Assembly: GCF_033097365.1 (NCBI RefSeq)
Contig: NZ_AP028461.1
Coordinates: forward strand, 3,100,001-3,164,000
DNA from: Actinoplanes sichuanensis
GTDB lineage: Bacteria; Actinomycetota; Actinomycetes; Mycobacteriales; Micromonosporaceae
Direction of reading: 5' to 3'
DNA length: 64,000 nucleotides
Shown: one piece after another, positions 32,497 through 41,269 of the stretch
How the letters are laid out: each line of letters starts with the position of its first letter
Position numbering within the stretch: position 1 is the stretch's first letter
Made by a program: the position numbers and the translations under genes
Notes under the pieces: generated by a model
What the model was told of the DNA's origin: nothing
Databases searched by the model: none
What the model saw: only the letters and a program-made list of their open reading frames with translations

Positions 32497-33582
32497 TCAG
32501 CAGTACAGGTTGCCGCCCGGGGCGACGCCCAGGATCGAGGTGAAGCGGTTGTACGCGTCGACGCGGCTCTGCACCTGCGCCGGGTTGCCGCCGTTGCATT
32601 CGAGGGAGCCGTTGATGCTGCGGATCGTCTCGCCGAAGCCGCGGCCGTTGACCATCGCGTCGTGCGGGGTCATGGTGCCCGGCCCGCGCTGGGTCATCCA
32701 GTACCAGACTGCCGTCTGGTAGGCCACCGACGACTCGTTCTTGACCCGGTCCGGGTTGTTGAGCAGGTCGATGCCGAGCGCGTCACCGGCCGCCTTGTAG
32801 TTGAAGTTCCAGCTCAGCTGGATCGGGCCGCGACCGTGGTAGGCGCTCTGCCCGGCCGGGCAGCCGTAGGGCTGGCTGCGGTCGCAGTAGAGCGGCCAGT
32901 TCGCCTGGTTGATCTCCTCGACGTAGACCAGACCGCCGGACTCGTGGTTGATGTTGGCGAGGAAGGCGGCCGCCTCCTGCTTCTTCACGGTGTCGCTGCC
33001 GGTGGTGGTGAACGCCGGGTACTTCTTCACGGCGTCGATCAGGCCGGCGTACGAGTAGAACGCGATCCGGTTCGGGAACATCTGGTTGAACTGCGCCTCG
33101 GACACCGGGAAGGAGCCCGGGTTGGTCGGCGGGTTCGTGGTGCCGCCGCCGGTGCAGGTGTACGGCGACCAGTACCAGGTGCTGATCACCGGGTCGTAGC
33201 CCGGGTTCTCGTTGGTGGCCCGGTAGTACTGCCCGTTGGTGTAGCGCACGATCGACCCGGCCGGATAGAACTGCCCGGCCACCCAGTTGGGATAGTTGCA
33301 GGTGGTGGGCGGGTTGGTGGTGCCGCCACCGCAGGCGCCGTTGTCGGCCCACACTCCGGAGCCGCCGGTGCTGGGCGCCTCGCCCTGGGTCCACCACTTG
33401 GCGGTCCAGTTGCGCGCGTTGTAGGAGGCCCGTTGCCCGCCGGTGTAGACGGCCGAGTTGTTGTACGCCGCGACGCAGGCCTCGGCGGCGTTGGACGCGG
33501 TCATCGGCAGGATCGCCGCGGCGGCACCGGCCACCGCGACACCGATCGTGGCCAGGATGGATAACACCCGTTTTCTGGGCAT
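32497..33582 (-). CDS. Secreted GH19 chitinase with two chitin-binding modules
   Basis: 361 residues. A signal peptide (basic MPRKR, hydrophobic core, cut near SNA-AE, about residue 33) is followed by two CBM5/12-like modules (about 34-84, with YTGGQRASYNARNWTAKWW, and about 94-144, with YPAGSIVRYTNGQYYRA and WSPYTC) and Gly/Thr/Pro linkers. The catalytic GH19 domain (about 155-361) carries AAFLANINHESGG (catalytic Glu), VEEINQ, and YHGRGPIQLSWNFNY. It hydrolyses chitin outside the cell by inversion. GGAAGGTGA precedes the ATG. GH19 with N-terminal binding modules is the Streptomyces ChiC-like arrangement. Confidence 0.93.
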   Translation of the reverse strand: MPRKRVLSILATIGVAVAGAAAAILPMTASNAAEACVAAYNNSAVYTGGQRASYNARNWTAKWWTQGEAPSTGGSGVWADNGACGGGTTNPPTTCNYPNWVAGQFYPAGSIVRYTNGQYYRATNENPGYDPVISTWYWSPYTCTGGGTTNPPTNPGSFPVSEAQFNQMFPNRIAFYSYAGLIDAVKKYPAFTTTGSDTVKKQEAAAFLANINHESGGLVYVEEINQANWPLYCDRSQPYGCPAGQSAYHGRGPIQLSWNFNYKAAGDALGIDLLNNPDRVKNESSVAYQTAVWYWMTQRGPGTMTPHDAMVNGRGFGETIRSINGSLECNGGNPAQVQSRVDAYNRFTSILGVAPGGNLYC

Positions 33583-33670
33583 GCTTCACCTTCCGTGCGC
33601 CGGGGGACGCATGGTGCGAGAGGGATGAGAGGTATATCGATTCGACTAGATACCGAGACCCGCCGTCAAG

Positions 33671-33697
33671 ATATCTGTTAAGAAAGTTCAGAAATTA
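33671..33697. promoter_or_regulatory. AT-rich segment upstream of chitinase
   Basis: ATATCTGTTAAGAAAGTTCA and the next few bases are strikingly AT-rich against the GC-rich background. They lie between the divergent chitinase and TM2 genes and may hold promoter or regulator sites. No DasR-type palindrome is seen. Confidence 0.3.
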
Positions 33698-33717
33698 TGA
33701 CGGGCTAAGATCCGCCG

Positions 33718-34026
33718 ATGACCGTCGCCGCACCGCTACCGGAATGGGAGCGCCTGCGTGTGCTGCGGGCCGAGCACGAGTTCGCCTCGGTCCGTAAGGA
33801 GACGCGGGTGGCGTACCTCCTCTGGGGGTTGACCGGTTTGATCGGCGGCCACCGCTTCTATCTCGGCGACACCTGGCGCTCGGTCGCGATGCTGTTCACA
33901 CTCGGCGGCCTCGGCGTGTGGACGCTGGCCGACGTATTCTTCGTGGGTAGGCGTGTGCGCGCCGTCAACCGTCAGCGCCGGGCGATGATCATGGCGAGAT
34001 ACGGGATCCTCGACAACGGGTGTTAG
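33718..34026 (+). CDS. TM2 domain membrane protein
   Basis: 102 residues. A cytosolic N-terminus of about 30 residues is followed by a TM2 domain: YLLWGLTGLIGGHRFYLGDTWRSV, then a second span (MLFTLGGLGVWTLADVFFV) and a basic tail with VRAVNRQRR. The GGHRFYLG loop and the DVFFV end are the TM2 hallmarks. TM2 proteins are small two-span proteins without an agreed bacterial function. A DUF6412 gene begins 4 bp after its stop. Confidence 0.82.
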   Translation: MTVAAPLPEWERLRVLRAEHEFASVRKETRVAYLLWGLTGLIGGHRFYLGDTWRSVAMLFTLGGLGVWTLADVFFVGRRVRAVNRQRRAMIMARYGILDNGC

Positions 34027-34029
34027 GTT

Positions 34030-34317
34030 GTGCCGGTGAAATGGTGGGACGCGCTCTGGCGCCTGGTCGGCATGCTGGCCGAGGCCACCGGCACGTCCGA
34101 TCTGGCCAGTGGCGCGAGCGCCCTGGTCGGCGTGGTCCTGATCGCCGTCCTGGCCCGGGTCCTGCTGGTCCGCCGCACCCCCTCCGCCGACGGCCACGCC
34201 ACCGCGGGCGCTCTACGCACCCGCGCCGTGCGCACCGGCGTGCCCCGCCACCGTGATCCGGACGCATCCGGGCGCACCCGCCCCCGAGGACCGACCGCGG
34301 CCCCCGCGGCCGCCTGA
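34030..34317 (+). CDS. DUF6412-like small membrane protein
   Basis: 95 residues from GTG 34030. One or two hydrophobic segments (about 10-22 and 28-46: ASALVGVVLIAVLARVLLV) precede a basic, proline-rich C-terminal tail with GVPRHRDPDASGRTRPRGP. This tail and the placement immediately before a YidC-type gene match DUF6412 of actinobacteria. Function unknown; the pairing suggests a link to the insertase paralog. Confidence 0.7.
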   Translation: MPVKWWDALWRLVGMLAEATGTSDLASGASALVGVVLIAVLARVLLVRRTPSADGHATAGALRTRAVRTGVPRHRDPDASGRTRPRGPTAAPAAA

Positions 34318-34387
34318 CCTCGCTGCTGCCCGCGTCGGGTGGCCGCTGCCGATCATCCTGTCGACAGCCGCCCCTGGGGGTTCCACC

Positions 34388-35170
34388 ATGTCCGTCATCT
34401 ATTCCATGATCTCCGCCGTCCTGCTGTTCTGGCATTCCACCTGGGACGCCCTGCTCGGCGACCCGCACGGCCTGAGCACCGACTGGGCCTGGGTGCTCGG
34501 CATCGTCTTCCTGGTGCTGACCGTCCGGGTCGCGCTGTTCCCGCTGTTCCTGCGCCAGGTCCGCTCCCAGCAGGCCCTGCAGCGGCTGCAGCCGAGGTTC
34601 CGGGAGCTGCAGGCCAAGCACAAGGGCGACCCGCAGTCGCTGCAGCGTGAGCTGACCGAGTTGTATCAGCGGGAGAAGGTCAGCCCGTTCGGCGCGTTCC
34701 TGCCCATGCTGATCCAGATCCCGATCTTCATCGGCCTGCTGCACGTGCTGCGCCACCTCAACCCGGCCATCGAGGACGTCGCCACCCGCACCCTCTACGG
34801 CTGGTCGGAGACGCAGTTCCTGGACGCCTCGGGCGCCCACCTGTTCGGCGCGCCGATCGCCTCGACCTTCCAGTCCGGCGGCGCCGTCCAGATCGTCGCC
34901 GGAGTCCTGATCCTGCTGATGGTCACCACCACGTTCCTGACCAGCCGGATGTCGATCCTCAAGACCGGCTGGTCGGAGAACCCGCAGCAGCGCACCGTCC
35001 AGCGGGTCATGCTCTACGGCATCCCGCTGTCGCTGCTCGTCTCCGGCCTGATCTTCCCGGTCGGCGTCATCCTCTACTGGACCACGCAGAACCTGTTCGC
35101 CCTCGGCCAGCAGATCTGGCTCAACCGGAGGTATCCGGCGGCCGCGGCCGTGGTCACGACAGCCGGATAG
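34388..35170 (+). CDS. YidC/Oxa1 family membrane insertase paralog
   Basis: 260 residues with about five spans. The conserved core is visible: TVRVALFPLFLRQVRSQQALQRL with the positively charged groove residue, PRFRELQAKHKGDPQSLQREL coiled-coil hairpin, PMLIQIPIFIGLLHVLR, and a C-terminal GVILYWTTQNLFALGQQ. It inserts or folds membrane proteins. No rpmH-rnpA context is present, so it is probably a second, specialised copy rather than the housekeeping one. Its end overlaps the M50 protease gene tail-to-tail by 17 bp. Confidence 0.88.
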   Translation: MSVIYSMISAVLLFWHSTWDALLGDPHGLSTDWAWVLGIVFLVLTVRVALFPLFLRQVRSQQALQRLQPRFRELQAKHKGDPQSLQRELTELYQREKVSPFGAFLPMLIQIPIFIGLLHVLRHLNPAIEDVATRTLYGWSETQFLDASGAHLFGAPIASTFQSGGAVQIVAGVLILLMVTTTFLTSRMSILKTGWSENPQQRTVQRVMLYGIPLSLLVSGLIFPVGVILYWTTQNLFALGQQIWLNRRYPAAAAVVTTAG

Positions 35171-36317
35171 GGTTCACCACGTCGGCGGTGATGGTCAGCA
35201 ACATGACCGCACCGCCGATCAGGACCAGCGCCATCGTGACCGGGTAGAGCCTGGTGAAGTCGATCGGCCCGGCCGCCGGCAGGCCCCGCCACCGGCGCAC
35301 GGCGTCCCGGCTCCGCTCGAACCAGATCACCAGGATGTGCCCACCGTCCAGTGGCAGCAGGGGCAGCAGGTTGAACACCGCCATGAACAGATTCAGGCTG
35401 GCCAGCAGCAGCAGGAACACCTCCCACAGCCCGCGCTCTACCGCCTCGCCGCCGAGCCGGCTCGCGCCGACCATGCTGATCGGGGTGTCGGCGCTGCGCT
35501 CGGCGCCACCGATCGCGGCGACCACCGCGGGCAGGCGCTGCGGGAAGGCCGCGAGCTGATCGAAGGTACGGCCGAACAGGTCACCGGTGAACGCCAGGGT
35601 GGCGCCGGCCGCGTCCACCGGGCCGTAGGTCAGGTAGGCGGCGGGCGTCCGCGCGGTCGCCCCGATCATCCCGACCTCGGCACCGTCCCGGGTCACCCGC
35701 GCCACCGCCACGGTCACCGTCAGCGACCGGCCGTCGCGCAGCACGGTCACCGCCGTCGGGCCCTTCGCCCGCTGCACGGCGGTGATCACGTCCGGCCAGA
35801 GTGGGGTGGCGGTCGCGCCGACCGCGGTGATCCGGTCACCCGGACGGATGCCGGCGTCGGCGGCCGGGCACGTGCCGGCCGGGCAGGTGGTGGCCGCGAC
35901 GATCGGCTCGGCGACCGGGTTCAGGTTGGGCAGGCCCATGCTGACCGCCATGCCGTAGAGGATCGCCATGGCCAGCAGCACGTGGGTGAACGCGCCGGAC
36001 GCCATCACCACGGTGCGTTTCCACGCCGGGTGGCGCCACATCGCGCGGGGGCGCTCGTCCGGAGTGAGATCGTCGAGCGTGGTCATGCCCGCGATGTCAC
36101 AGAATCCGCCGATCGGCAGGGCCTTCAGACCGTACTCGGTGTCGCCGTCCGCATGTTTCACCCGGAACGAGAACACCGTCGGGCCGCGGCCCACGAAGAA
36201 CCGTCGCACCCGCATCCCGAAGGCACGGGCCGACAGCAGGTGACCCGCCTCGTGCAGCGCGAGGGACAGACACAACCCGGCGACGAACAGCGTGATACCG
36301 ATGACGTATGCCAGCAC
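35154..36317 (-). CDS. M50 family (site-2-type) membrane metalloprotease
   Basis: 387 residues from GTG 36317. HEAGH in the first span (about residue 25) and LDGGH in a late span (about 325) form the zinc site of S2P/RseP-type intramembrane proteases. One PDZ-like domain lies between them (about 140-215, GIRPGDRITAVGATATP). The whole runs about four spans. The family trims membrane-bound regulators such as anti-sigma factors. No sigma/anti-sigma pair is beside it, so the substrate is unknown. Confidence 0.87.
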   Translation of the reverse strand: MLAYVIGITLFVAGLCLSLALHEAGHLLSARAFGMRVRRFFVGRGPTVFSFRVKHADGDTEYGLKALPIGGFCDIAGMTTLDDLTPDERPRAMWRHPAWKRTVVMASGAFTHVLLAMAILYGMAVSMGLPNLNPVAEPIVAATTCPAGTCPAADAGIRPGDRITAVGATATPLWPDVITAVQRAKGPTAVTVLRDGRSLTVTVAVARVTRDGAEVGMIGATARTPAAYLTYGPVDAAGATLAFTGDLFGRTFDQLAAFPQRLPAVVAAIGGAERSADTPISMVGASRLGGEAVERGLWEVFLLLLASLNLFMAVFNLLPLLPLDGGHILVIWFERSRDAVRRWRGLPAAGPIDFTRLYPVTMALVLIGGAVMLLTITADVVNPIRLS

Positions 36318-36429
36318 GCGGCGATCGTACGCCGGAACGGCCGCGTAGTATCGCCCCGCCGGAGCGAAGGGATGATCATGGGCGCCCGCCCACCTGTAAC
36401 TTGTTCCTGAGCTTGGAGCGGAGACCGAC

Positions 36430-36990
36430 ATGCCTGCACCCGCGATTCTCCGCGATGTGTTCCTCACCTACCGTGACCGTGACGGTGAGGAGGACGAGGG
36501 CTTCCTCTTCGAAGACCCGTATGGTCCGCTGCCCCGCCTCGACGTATTCGTCTACCGGTCGATGGATCTGACCACCTTCGCGACCATCGGCATGGCCGCG
36601 CAGCCGATGCCGTCGGCTCCGGGACCCGGTGGGGGAGGCCGGGCCGAGCTGCGCCTGGCCCGGCGCGGCCGGTTGCAGCGTGCCGAAGAGCATGCCGTGG
36701 CGGTACGGCTGGCTAATCTCGCCGTACACCCGTTCCTCACCGGCGACCAGCTCGACTGGGGTCACATGATCGGCCTGGGTGACGAGTTCCCGGCCTTCCC
36801 GGGCCGCCGTTCGGTGTTCCTGTCCGGCCCGCTGTCCCCGGAGGCGCTCGACTACGTGCGCACCAGCGAGGGAGCGGTCCGCATCCTCAACGTCGTCCCG
36901 ATCACCGACGCCGAGCGCGAGCGCGGCCGCCTGATGTCCCCGCTGGCCTTCGCCGAGGCCCTGCTCACCCAGCGCGACCTCTGGTCATAA
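36430..36990 (+). CDS. Suppressor-of-fused-like domain protein
   Basis: 186 residues. TTFATIGMAAQPMP (about 50-63), RAELRLARR, HPFLTGDQLDWGHMI and a C-terminal VRILNVVPITDAERERG-type segment are typical of bacterial SUFU-domain proteins. These are often immunity proteins or accessory binding proteins, but no toxin gene is next to this one. Cytosolic; GAGCGGAGA precedes the ATG. It overlaps the kinase gene on the other strand by 6 bp. Confidence 0.65.
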   Translation: MPAPAILRDVFLTYRDRDGEEDEGFLFEDPYGPLPRLDVFVYRSMDLTTFATIGMAAQPMPSAPGPGGGGRAELRLARRGRLQRAEEHAVAVRLANLAVHPFLTGDQLDWGHMIGLGDEFPAFPGRRSVFLSGPLSPEALDYVRTSEGAVRILNVVPITDAERERGRLMSPLAFAEALLTQRDLWS

Positions 36991-37794
36991 CCGCCCGATG
37001 TGGGTGAGCTGCCAGGTCAGGTCGGGTGGCCGACCGGTGGCCGGCCGCTTCTTGAGACCGAGGAACATCCACGCCCGGTAGACCGGTCGGATCATCTCCC
37101 GCTCCAGCTCCGACAGCGGCCGCACCTCCTGGTAGCCGCGCAGCACCTCGTCCTGGTAGCCGCGCCAGGACAGCACGAAGTCGGCCACCTGGAACGTGTG
37201 GTGCGACGCCTCGAAGTCGATCAGCCCGGTCAGCCGGCCGTCGTCGTACAGCAGGTTCCAGGGTGCGAAGTCGCCGTGGATGACGCCGCGCGGCGCGTCC
37301 GGCGCGGGATGCGCGTCGAACCAGCTCACCGCCGCGTCCCGGCAGCGCCGCAGAATGCCGCCCTCCTCGGGCCGCGCCGCCTCGTACGTCCGCAGCCAGT
37401 GCTCCAGCTCCGGATCCGCGACCACCTCGGCGGGCGTCGCGAAGCCACCGCGCTGATCGGTGATGCCGGTTTCCGCGGCGGCCGCATGGAGCTCGGCCAG
37501 CAACCGCCCCCGGGCCCGCTGCTCGTCCGGCCCCCGATCCCTCGGCACCCCGGGCAGCCTTTCGAACATCACCCATGCCCCCTCCGGTACGACCAGAGGC
37601 GCCTCGATCGGCTCGGGGGTGGGCCAGCCCAGCGCCCGCAGCGCGGCGGCCACCCGGAGCGGATAGCGCCAGTCCTGCTCGGTGAAGAACTTGACGATCA
37701 CCGGTCGGCCGTCGCGTTCGGCGGCCCAGGTGCCGTTGACCCGGTCGGTCAGCGCCCGCGGATCGACCAGCCCCCACCTGGCGAACGGGGTCAC
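36985..37794 (-). CDS. Aminoglycoside-phosphotransferase-family kinase, TetR-linked
   Basis: 269 residues. APH fold: VNGTWAAERDGRPVIVKFF nucleotide-binding hairpin (about 19-37, Lys35), HGDFAPWN catalytic loop (about 173-180), LIDFEASH metal motif (about 190-197). The substrate is unknown. It begins inside the TetR stop (overlap of 4 nt), so it is co-expressed with the repressor and shares its operators with the exporter gene. That placement makes a detoxification role plausible. Confidence 0.83.
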   Translation of the reverse strand: MTPFARWGLVDPRALTDRVNGTWAAERDGRPVIVKFFTEQDWRYPLRVAAALRALGWPTPEPIEAPLVVPEGAWVMFERLPGVPRDRGPDEQRARGRLLAELHAAAAETGITDQRGGFATPAEVVADPELEHWLRTYEAARPEEGGILRRCRDAAVSWFDAHPAPDAPRGVIHGDFAPWNLLYDDGRLTGLIDFEASHHTFQVADFVLSWRGYQDEVLRGYQEVRPLSELEREMIRPVYRAWMFLGLKKRPATGRPPDLTWQLTHIGRL

Positions 37795-38447
37795 CGGGCG
37801 ATGCCGATGCCGGCCAGGATGAGGTCGATGCCGGCCAGGAACTGCTCACGATCGTCGTGGTCGCCGAGCTGGGCGGCGACCCCGCGTAGGAACGGGAACT
37901 CGGCCGCGTCCAGGTTCGCCCACAGCTGCGCCTCGGCCCCGAGCGTCTCGGCCCGGCTCGTGCCGTGCTCCCGGGCCCGGGCGTTCGCCGCGTTCTGCCC
38001 GGCCACCCCGAGGATGAAGCTGTACAGCGCGGACGCCGCGAAGAACCGCTGACCGGCGGGCATCCCCATGGCCTGCACCTGCTGGCCGATCCGCTCGATG
38101 ATCCGCAGCGACGCCGAGCGGGACGCCAGCCCGGCCAGCTGCCCGCCGATCCACGGATGGCCGTCGATCGCGTCGAACATGCCGAGCGCGATGGCCCGGA
38201 TCGCGTCCTGCGGGGTGGTGTCGGCTTCGTCACCCCGGAGCACGTCGGCGAGGACCGCACCGGTGGCCGCGGCGAGCAGTTCGTCCTTGTTCGCCACGTG
38301 CCAGTAGATCGCCCCCGCCCCCGTCTTCAGCCTGGTGGAGAGCGCACGGAAGGTCAGTCCGCTCTCACCGCCGGCGTCGAGCATCTCGATCGCGGTGTCG
38401 ACGATGCGGTCTCGGGAGAGGGCGTCGTGAGCGGTCCTGGTAGCCAT
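37791..38447 (-). CDS. TetR family repressor of exporter cassette
   Basis: 218 residues. The N-terminal HTH (about 10-57) has DRIVDTAIEMLDAGGESGLT and GAGAIYWHVANKDELL; the YWHVxNKxELL form is that of TetR-class regulators. The helical ligand domain ends at 218. It is divergent from the DHA2 exporter, with two identical operators between them, and is followed by the kinase in an overlapping unit. It should repress both directions until the exporter's substrate binds. Confidence 0.88.
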   Translation of the reverse strand: MATRTAHDALSRDRIVDTAIEMLDAGGESGLTFRALSTRLKTGAGAIYWHVANKDELLAAATGAVLADVLRGDEADTTPQDAIRAIALGMFDAIDGHPWIGGQLAGLASRSASLRIIERIGQQVQAMGMPAGQRFFAASALYSFILGVAGQNAANARAREHGTSRAETLGAEAQLWANLDAAEFPFLRGVAAQLGDHDDREQFLAGIDLILAGIGIAR

Positions 38448-38466
38448 ACGACCATCTTGACACGCC

Positions 38467-38481
38467 TGGAACGACGTTCCA
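38467..38481. promoter_or_regulatory. TetR operator copy 1
   Basis: TGGAACGACGTTCCA, a perfect 7-1-7 palindrome, begins 19 bp before the TetR start. It is identical to the copy at 38493-38507, centre to centre 26 bp. Confidence 0.85.
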
Positions 38482-38491
38482 CTCTTAGTTT

Positions 38492-38508
38492 CTGGAACGA
38501 CGTTCCAG
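38492..38508. promoter_or_regulatory. TetR operator copy 2
   Basis: CTGGAACGACGTTCCAG, a perfect palindrome containing the same 15-bp site as copy 1. It ends 23 bp before the exporter start. A possible -10 (TTAGTT) lies between the two copies. Confidence 0.85.
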
Positions 38509-38531
38509 TGAAATTCGAGAAAGGTCCGCAT

Positions 38532-39959
38532 ATGAGTGCGATCACCCTGGAGAAGCCGGCCGCCGCCGGATCCCTGCGAGCCGTCTGGCCGGCCATCCTC
38601 GGCCTGTCCGTCGTCTTCCTCGTCGAGATGCTCGACAACTCCGTCCTCAACGTCGCCCTGCCGACCATCGCCCGCGAACTGCACGCCTCCGCCACCGACC
38701 TGCAGTGGATCACCTCCGGCTACTCCCTGCTGTTCGGCGGCCTGATGATGGCCTTCGGCGCCATCGCCGACCGGTTCGGCACCCGCCGGATGATGCTCCT
38801 CGGCCTCGTCCTGTTCGCCCTGGCCAACCTCGCCGTCCTGGTCGTGCACACGCCCGGCCAACTGATCGCGGTCCGCGCCGTCATCGGCATCACCGCCGCC
38901 ATGACCGCCCCCGGCACCATGGCCCTCTGCTTCCGCCTCTTCGACGCCGAGAACCTGCTGATGCGGGCCACCTCACTGATCACCACCGTCGGCCTCGTCG
39001 GCCTCGCCCTCGGCCCCACCGTCGGCGGTCTCGTCCTGCAGGTGCTGCCCTGGCAGACGCTGCTCGTCATGAACGTGCCGATCGCCGTACTCGCCATCCT
39101 CTGCATCCGCGGCGGCATCCCGGCCGACGACCCGGCCCAGCGCAACACCTCGCCGCTCGACCTGCCCGGCGCCCTGCTCGGCACCGTCACCATCGTCCTG
39201 GCCCTGTGGACCGCCACCCTCGCCGTCGAAGAGGGCTGGAGCAACGCCACCCCGTGGCTGGCCGGCCTCGGCGCCCTCACCGCCGCGATCGTCTTCGTCG
39301 TCCACGAACGCCGCACCGCCCACCCGCTGTTCGACTTCGCCCTGATCAAGCGGCCCGCCGTCTCGGCCAGCCTCGCCTACGAGGCGGCCATGGGCCTCGG
39401 CATGGCCGTCATCGCCTTCAGCGTCTCCCTGCAACTGCAGCTCGTCTGGGGCTGGACCCCCGCCCAGGCCGCCCTCGGCAACCTCCCGCAGGTCATCGTG
39501 ATGCTCGCGATCGGCCCGTTCGTCGAGAAGATCGTCACCAGACTGGGCACCCAGCGCGCCGCCCGCATCGGCGCCGCCGCCGTGATCACCGGCCTGCTCG
39601 TCTACGCCCTCCTCGGCCGCTACGACTACGCCTGGATCGCGGTCGCCCTCGCGCTCACCGCCGCCGGCATGCGCGTCGTCGCCACCATCGCGGGTGTCAC
39701 CGTCATGCGCGGCCTGCCCGAGGACCAGACCTCCACCGGCGCCGCCCTCAGCGACACCAGCCAGGAGGTCGCCGCCAGCATCGGCATGGCCGTCACCGGC
39801 ACCATCGTGGCCGCCGCCCTCACCGGCTCCCTCGCCGACCTCACCAGCGGTACGGCCTCCGCCCACGCCTTCGAGAACGCCGTCACCACCGCGACGCTGG
39901 TCCTGACCGCCGTCTGCGCCGCCCTGGTCACCTGGGCCGCCCGCCGTGCCCGCGCCTGA
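38532..39959 (+). CDS. DHA2-type MFS multidrug exporter
   Basis: 475 residues and about 14 spans. Motif C-like GLALGPTVGGLVL, motif A-like GAIADRFGTRRMMLLGL (about 75-91) and the N-terminal LDNSVLNVALPTIARELHASATDLQWI signature (acidic residue in span 1) define the EmrB/QacA drug:H+ antiporters. AGAAAGG precedes ATG 38532. Expression is expected to be controlled by the adjacent TetR through the two operators. A long hairpin follows the gene. Confidence 0.9.
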   Translation: MSAITLEKPAAAGSLRAVWPAILGLSVVFLVEMLDNSVLNVALPTIARELHASATDLQWITSGYSLLFGGLMMAFGAIADRFGTRRMMLLGLVLFALANLAVLVVHTPGQLIAVRAVIGITAAMTAPGTMALCFRLFDAENLLMRATSLITTVGLVGLALGPTVGGLVLQVLPWQTLLVMNVPIAVLAILCIRGGIPADDPAQRNTSPLDLPGALLGTVTIVLALWTATLAVEEGWSNATPWLAGLGALTAAIVFVVHERRTAHPLFDFALIKRPAVSASLAYEAAMGLGMAVIAFSVSLQLQLVWGWTPAQAALGNLPQVIVMLAIGPFVEKIVTRLGTQRAARIGAAAVITGLLVYALLGRYDYAWIAVALALTAAGMRVVATIAGVTVMRGLPEDQTSTGAALSDTSQEVAASIGMAVTGTIVAAALTGSLADLTSGTASAHAFENAVTTATLVLTAVCAALVTWAARRARA

Positions 39960-39966
39960 CCACCGC

Positions 39967-40008
39967 CACCGCGGCGACCACCGGCCATCACCGGCGGTCG
40001 CCGCGGTG
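39967..40008. terminator. Bidirectional hairpin terminator
   Basis: CACCGCGGCGACC (39967-39979) pairs over 13 bp with GGTCGCCGCGGTG (39996-40008), and an inner CCGG/CCGG pair extends it. It lies between the convergent exporter and metallophosphoesterase genes. Confidence 0.8.
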
Positions 40009-40016
40009 CCCGCGGT

Positions 40017-40883
40017 CTACTCCTCGGCGCTCACGTCCCGCCCCGACCCGGTGTCGACCAGGTAGACCTGCTCACCCGCACGCGGATCGCGCGCGTGCAA
40101 CGTGTGGAACACCGGCGAGAACGGCCCGCCCAGGTCCACGACCGTCGCGCCCGCGCCGAGCACCCCGCGCACCAGATGCGGCGGCGCGGTCAGATCGATC
40201 CGGGTGACCACACCCGGGGTCACCCACACCGGGATCCCGCTCAGGAACCCGGACAACTGCGAGTGGTAGTGACCGCACAGCACCGCCCGCACATCACTGC
40301 CGGCCAGCACCTCGGCCAGCCGCTCGCCGTTCTGCAGATTCACCCGCGCCATCGACGGCGACGCGCCGGTGACGATCGGCGGATGGTGCAGGGCCACGAC
40401 CGAACCGGCCGGTGCCGGTCGCTCCAACAGCCCACCCAGCCAGGCCAGCTGCTCCTCGTCGACGAACCCGTGCACCGAACCGGGGACCAGACTGTCCAGC
40501 GTGATGATCCGCAGCCCGGACACCGCACTGACGGCCGCCCGCTGCGGACCCGGCGACCCGAGATCCGCCCCGTCCGGCCCGAGATGGGCACTGCCGAACA
40601 CTTTCGCGAACGGCTCCCGGGCGTCATGGTTACCCGTCGTGTAGACGTGCGGGATCCCGCGCTCCCGGGCGAACGCGCCGACCCGCCGCAACACGGCGGC
40701 ACATCCCTCGGCCGAGCCGTCGTCGGCGATGTCCCCGGTGACCAGCACCAGGTCGAGGTCGGGCACGAACCGCGCGTCATGCAGGATCCGGTCGAGCGCC
40801 CCGGCCGCGTCGACCCCGTCCTCGTCGAAACCGGACCCGGTCACGTGCGGGTCGGACAGATGCAGAATGCGGTGGGTGGCCAT
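40017..40883 (-). CDS. Calcineurin-like metallophosphoesterase (3',5'-cAMP PDE type)
   Basis: 288 residues from ATG 40883 with GAGGAG 7 nt upstream. Dinuclear metal motifs in order: LHLSDPHV (about 8-15), VTGDIADDG (about 49-57), TTGNHDAREP (about 85-94), ALHHPP (about 164-169), CGHYHS (about 207-212). The arrangement is that of class III cyclic nucleotide phosphodiesterases (CpdA/Rv0805-like), though the substrate is not proven. The 193-bp gap before its start holds only weak coding potential. Confidence 0.87.
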   Translation of the reverse strand: MATHRILHLSDPHVTGSGFDEDGVDAAGALDRILHDARFVPDLDLVLVTGDIADDGSAEGCAAVLRRVGAFARERGIPHVYTTGNHDAREPFAKVFGSAHLGPDGADLGSPGPQRAAVSAVSGLRIITLDSLVPGSVHGFVDEEQLAWLGGLLERPAPAGSVVALHHPPIVTGASPSMARVNLQNGERLAEVLAGSDVRAVLCGHYHSQLSGFLSGIPVWVTPGVVTRIDLTAPPHLVRGVLGAGATVVDLGGPFSPVFHTLHARDPRAGEQVYLVDTGSGRDVSAEE

Positions 40884-41077
40884 GGGCAGCTCCTCATCCG
40901 GTGTCGGACGAGCACCCAGGCGGTCGATGCCCTTGACGTCACTCCCCGGTGGTGTCCCACCCGCGCCAGTCGTGTGCGACCAGGCTACCGCCGCCGCGCC
41001 GTCTGGTCCGCCCGGTCCGGATGAGGTCCCGCGCGACCGGCTCGCGCGCCGTGCGATCCGGCTGCTGCGGCCGCCGG

Positions 41078-41269
41078 TCACTGGCGGCGGCTGATCGCGG
41101 CCTCCAGCCGTAACCCGGAGCCGATCACCACGAGCATCCCGGCGAAGAAATACCCCTTCGCGGGGGTGGCGTCGGTGGCCAGGCCGACCAGGGTGATCAA
41201 CAGCCCGGTGACGATCGCCATGGTGCCGGCGATGCGGGCGGTGTCGGCGCGTCGTTCTACCTTTTTCAC
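41078..41269 (-). CDS. Small two-span membrane protein, 63 aa
   Basis: 63 residues from GTG 41269, overlapping the Nudix stop (GTGA). A basic N-terminus (VKKVERRADTAR) is followed by spans at about 15-33 (TMAIVTGLLITLVGLAT) and 40-56 (YFFAGMLVVIGSGLRL). No family recognised. It is translationally coupled to the Nudix gene; too short for the usual annotation cut-offs, but the overlap and hydrophobic pattern support it. Confidence 0.6.
   Translation of the reverse strand: MKKVERRADTARIAGTMAIVTGLLITLVGLATDATPAKGYFFAGMLVVIGSGLRLEAAISRRQ

Noticed and set aside
33631..33654. GGTAT/ATACC inverted repeat upstream of the chitinase as a DasR-type site
   Set aside because: Only 5-bp arms with a 14-nt gap and no TGGTCTAGACCA-like core.
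40928..41094. A small plus-strand gene ending PPVTGGG in the gap before the Nudix unit
   Set aside because: No ribosome site or family resemblance, proline-rich composition typical of chance frames, and overlap with the 63-aa membrane protein gene.
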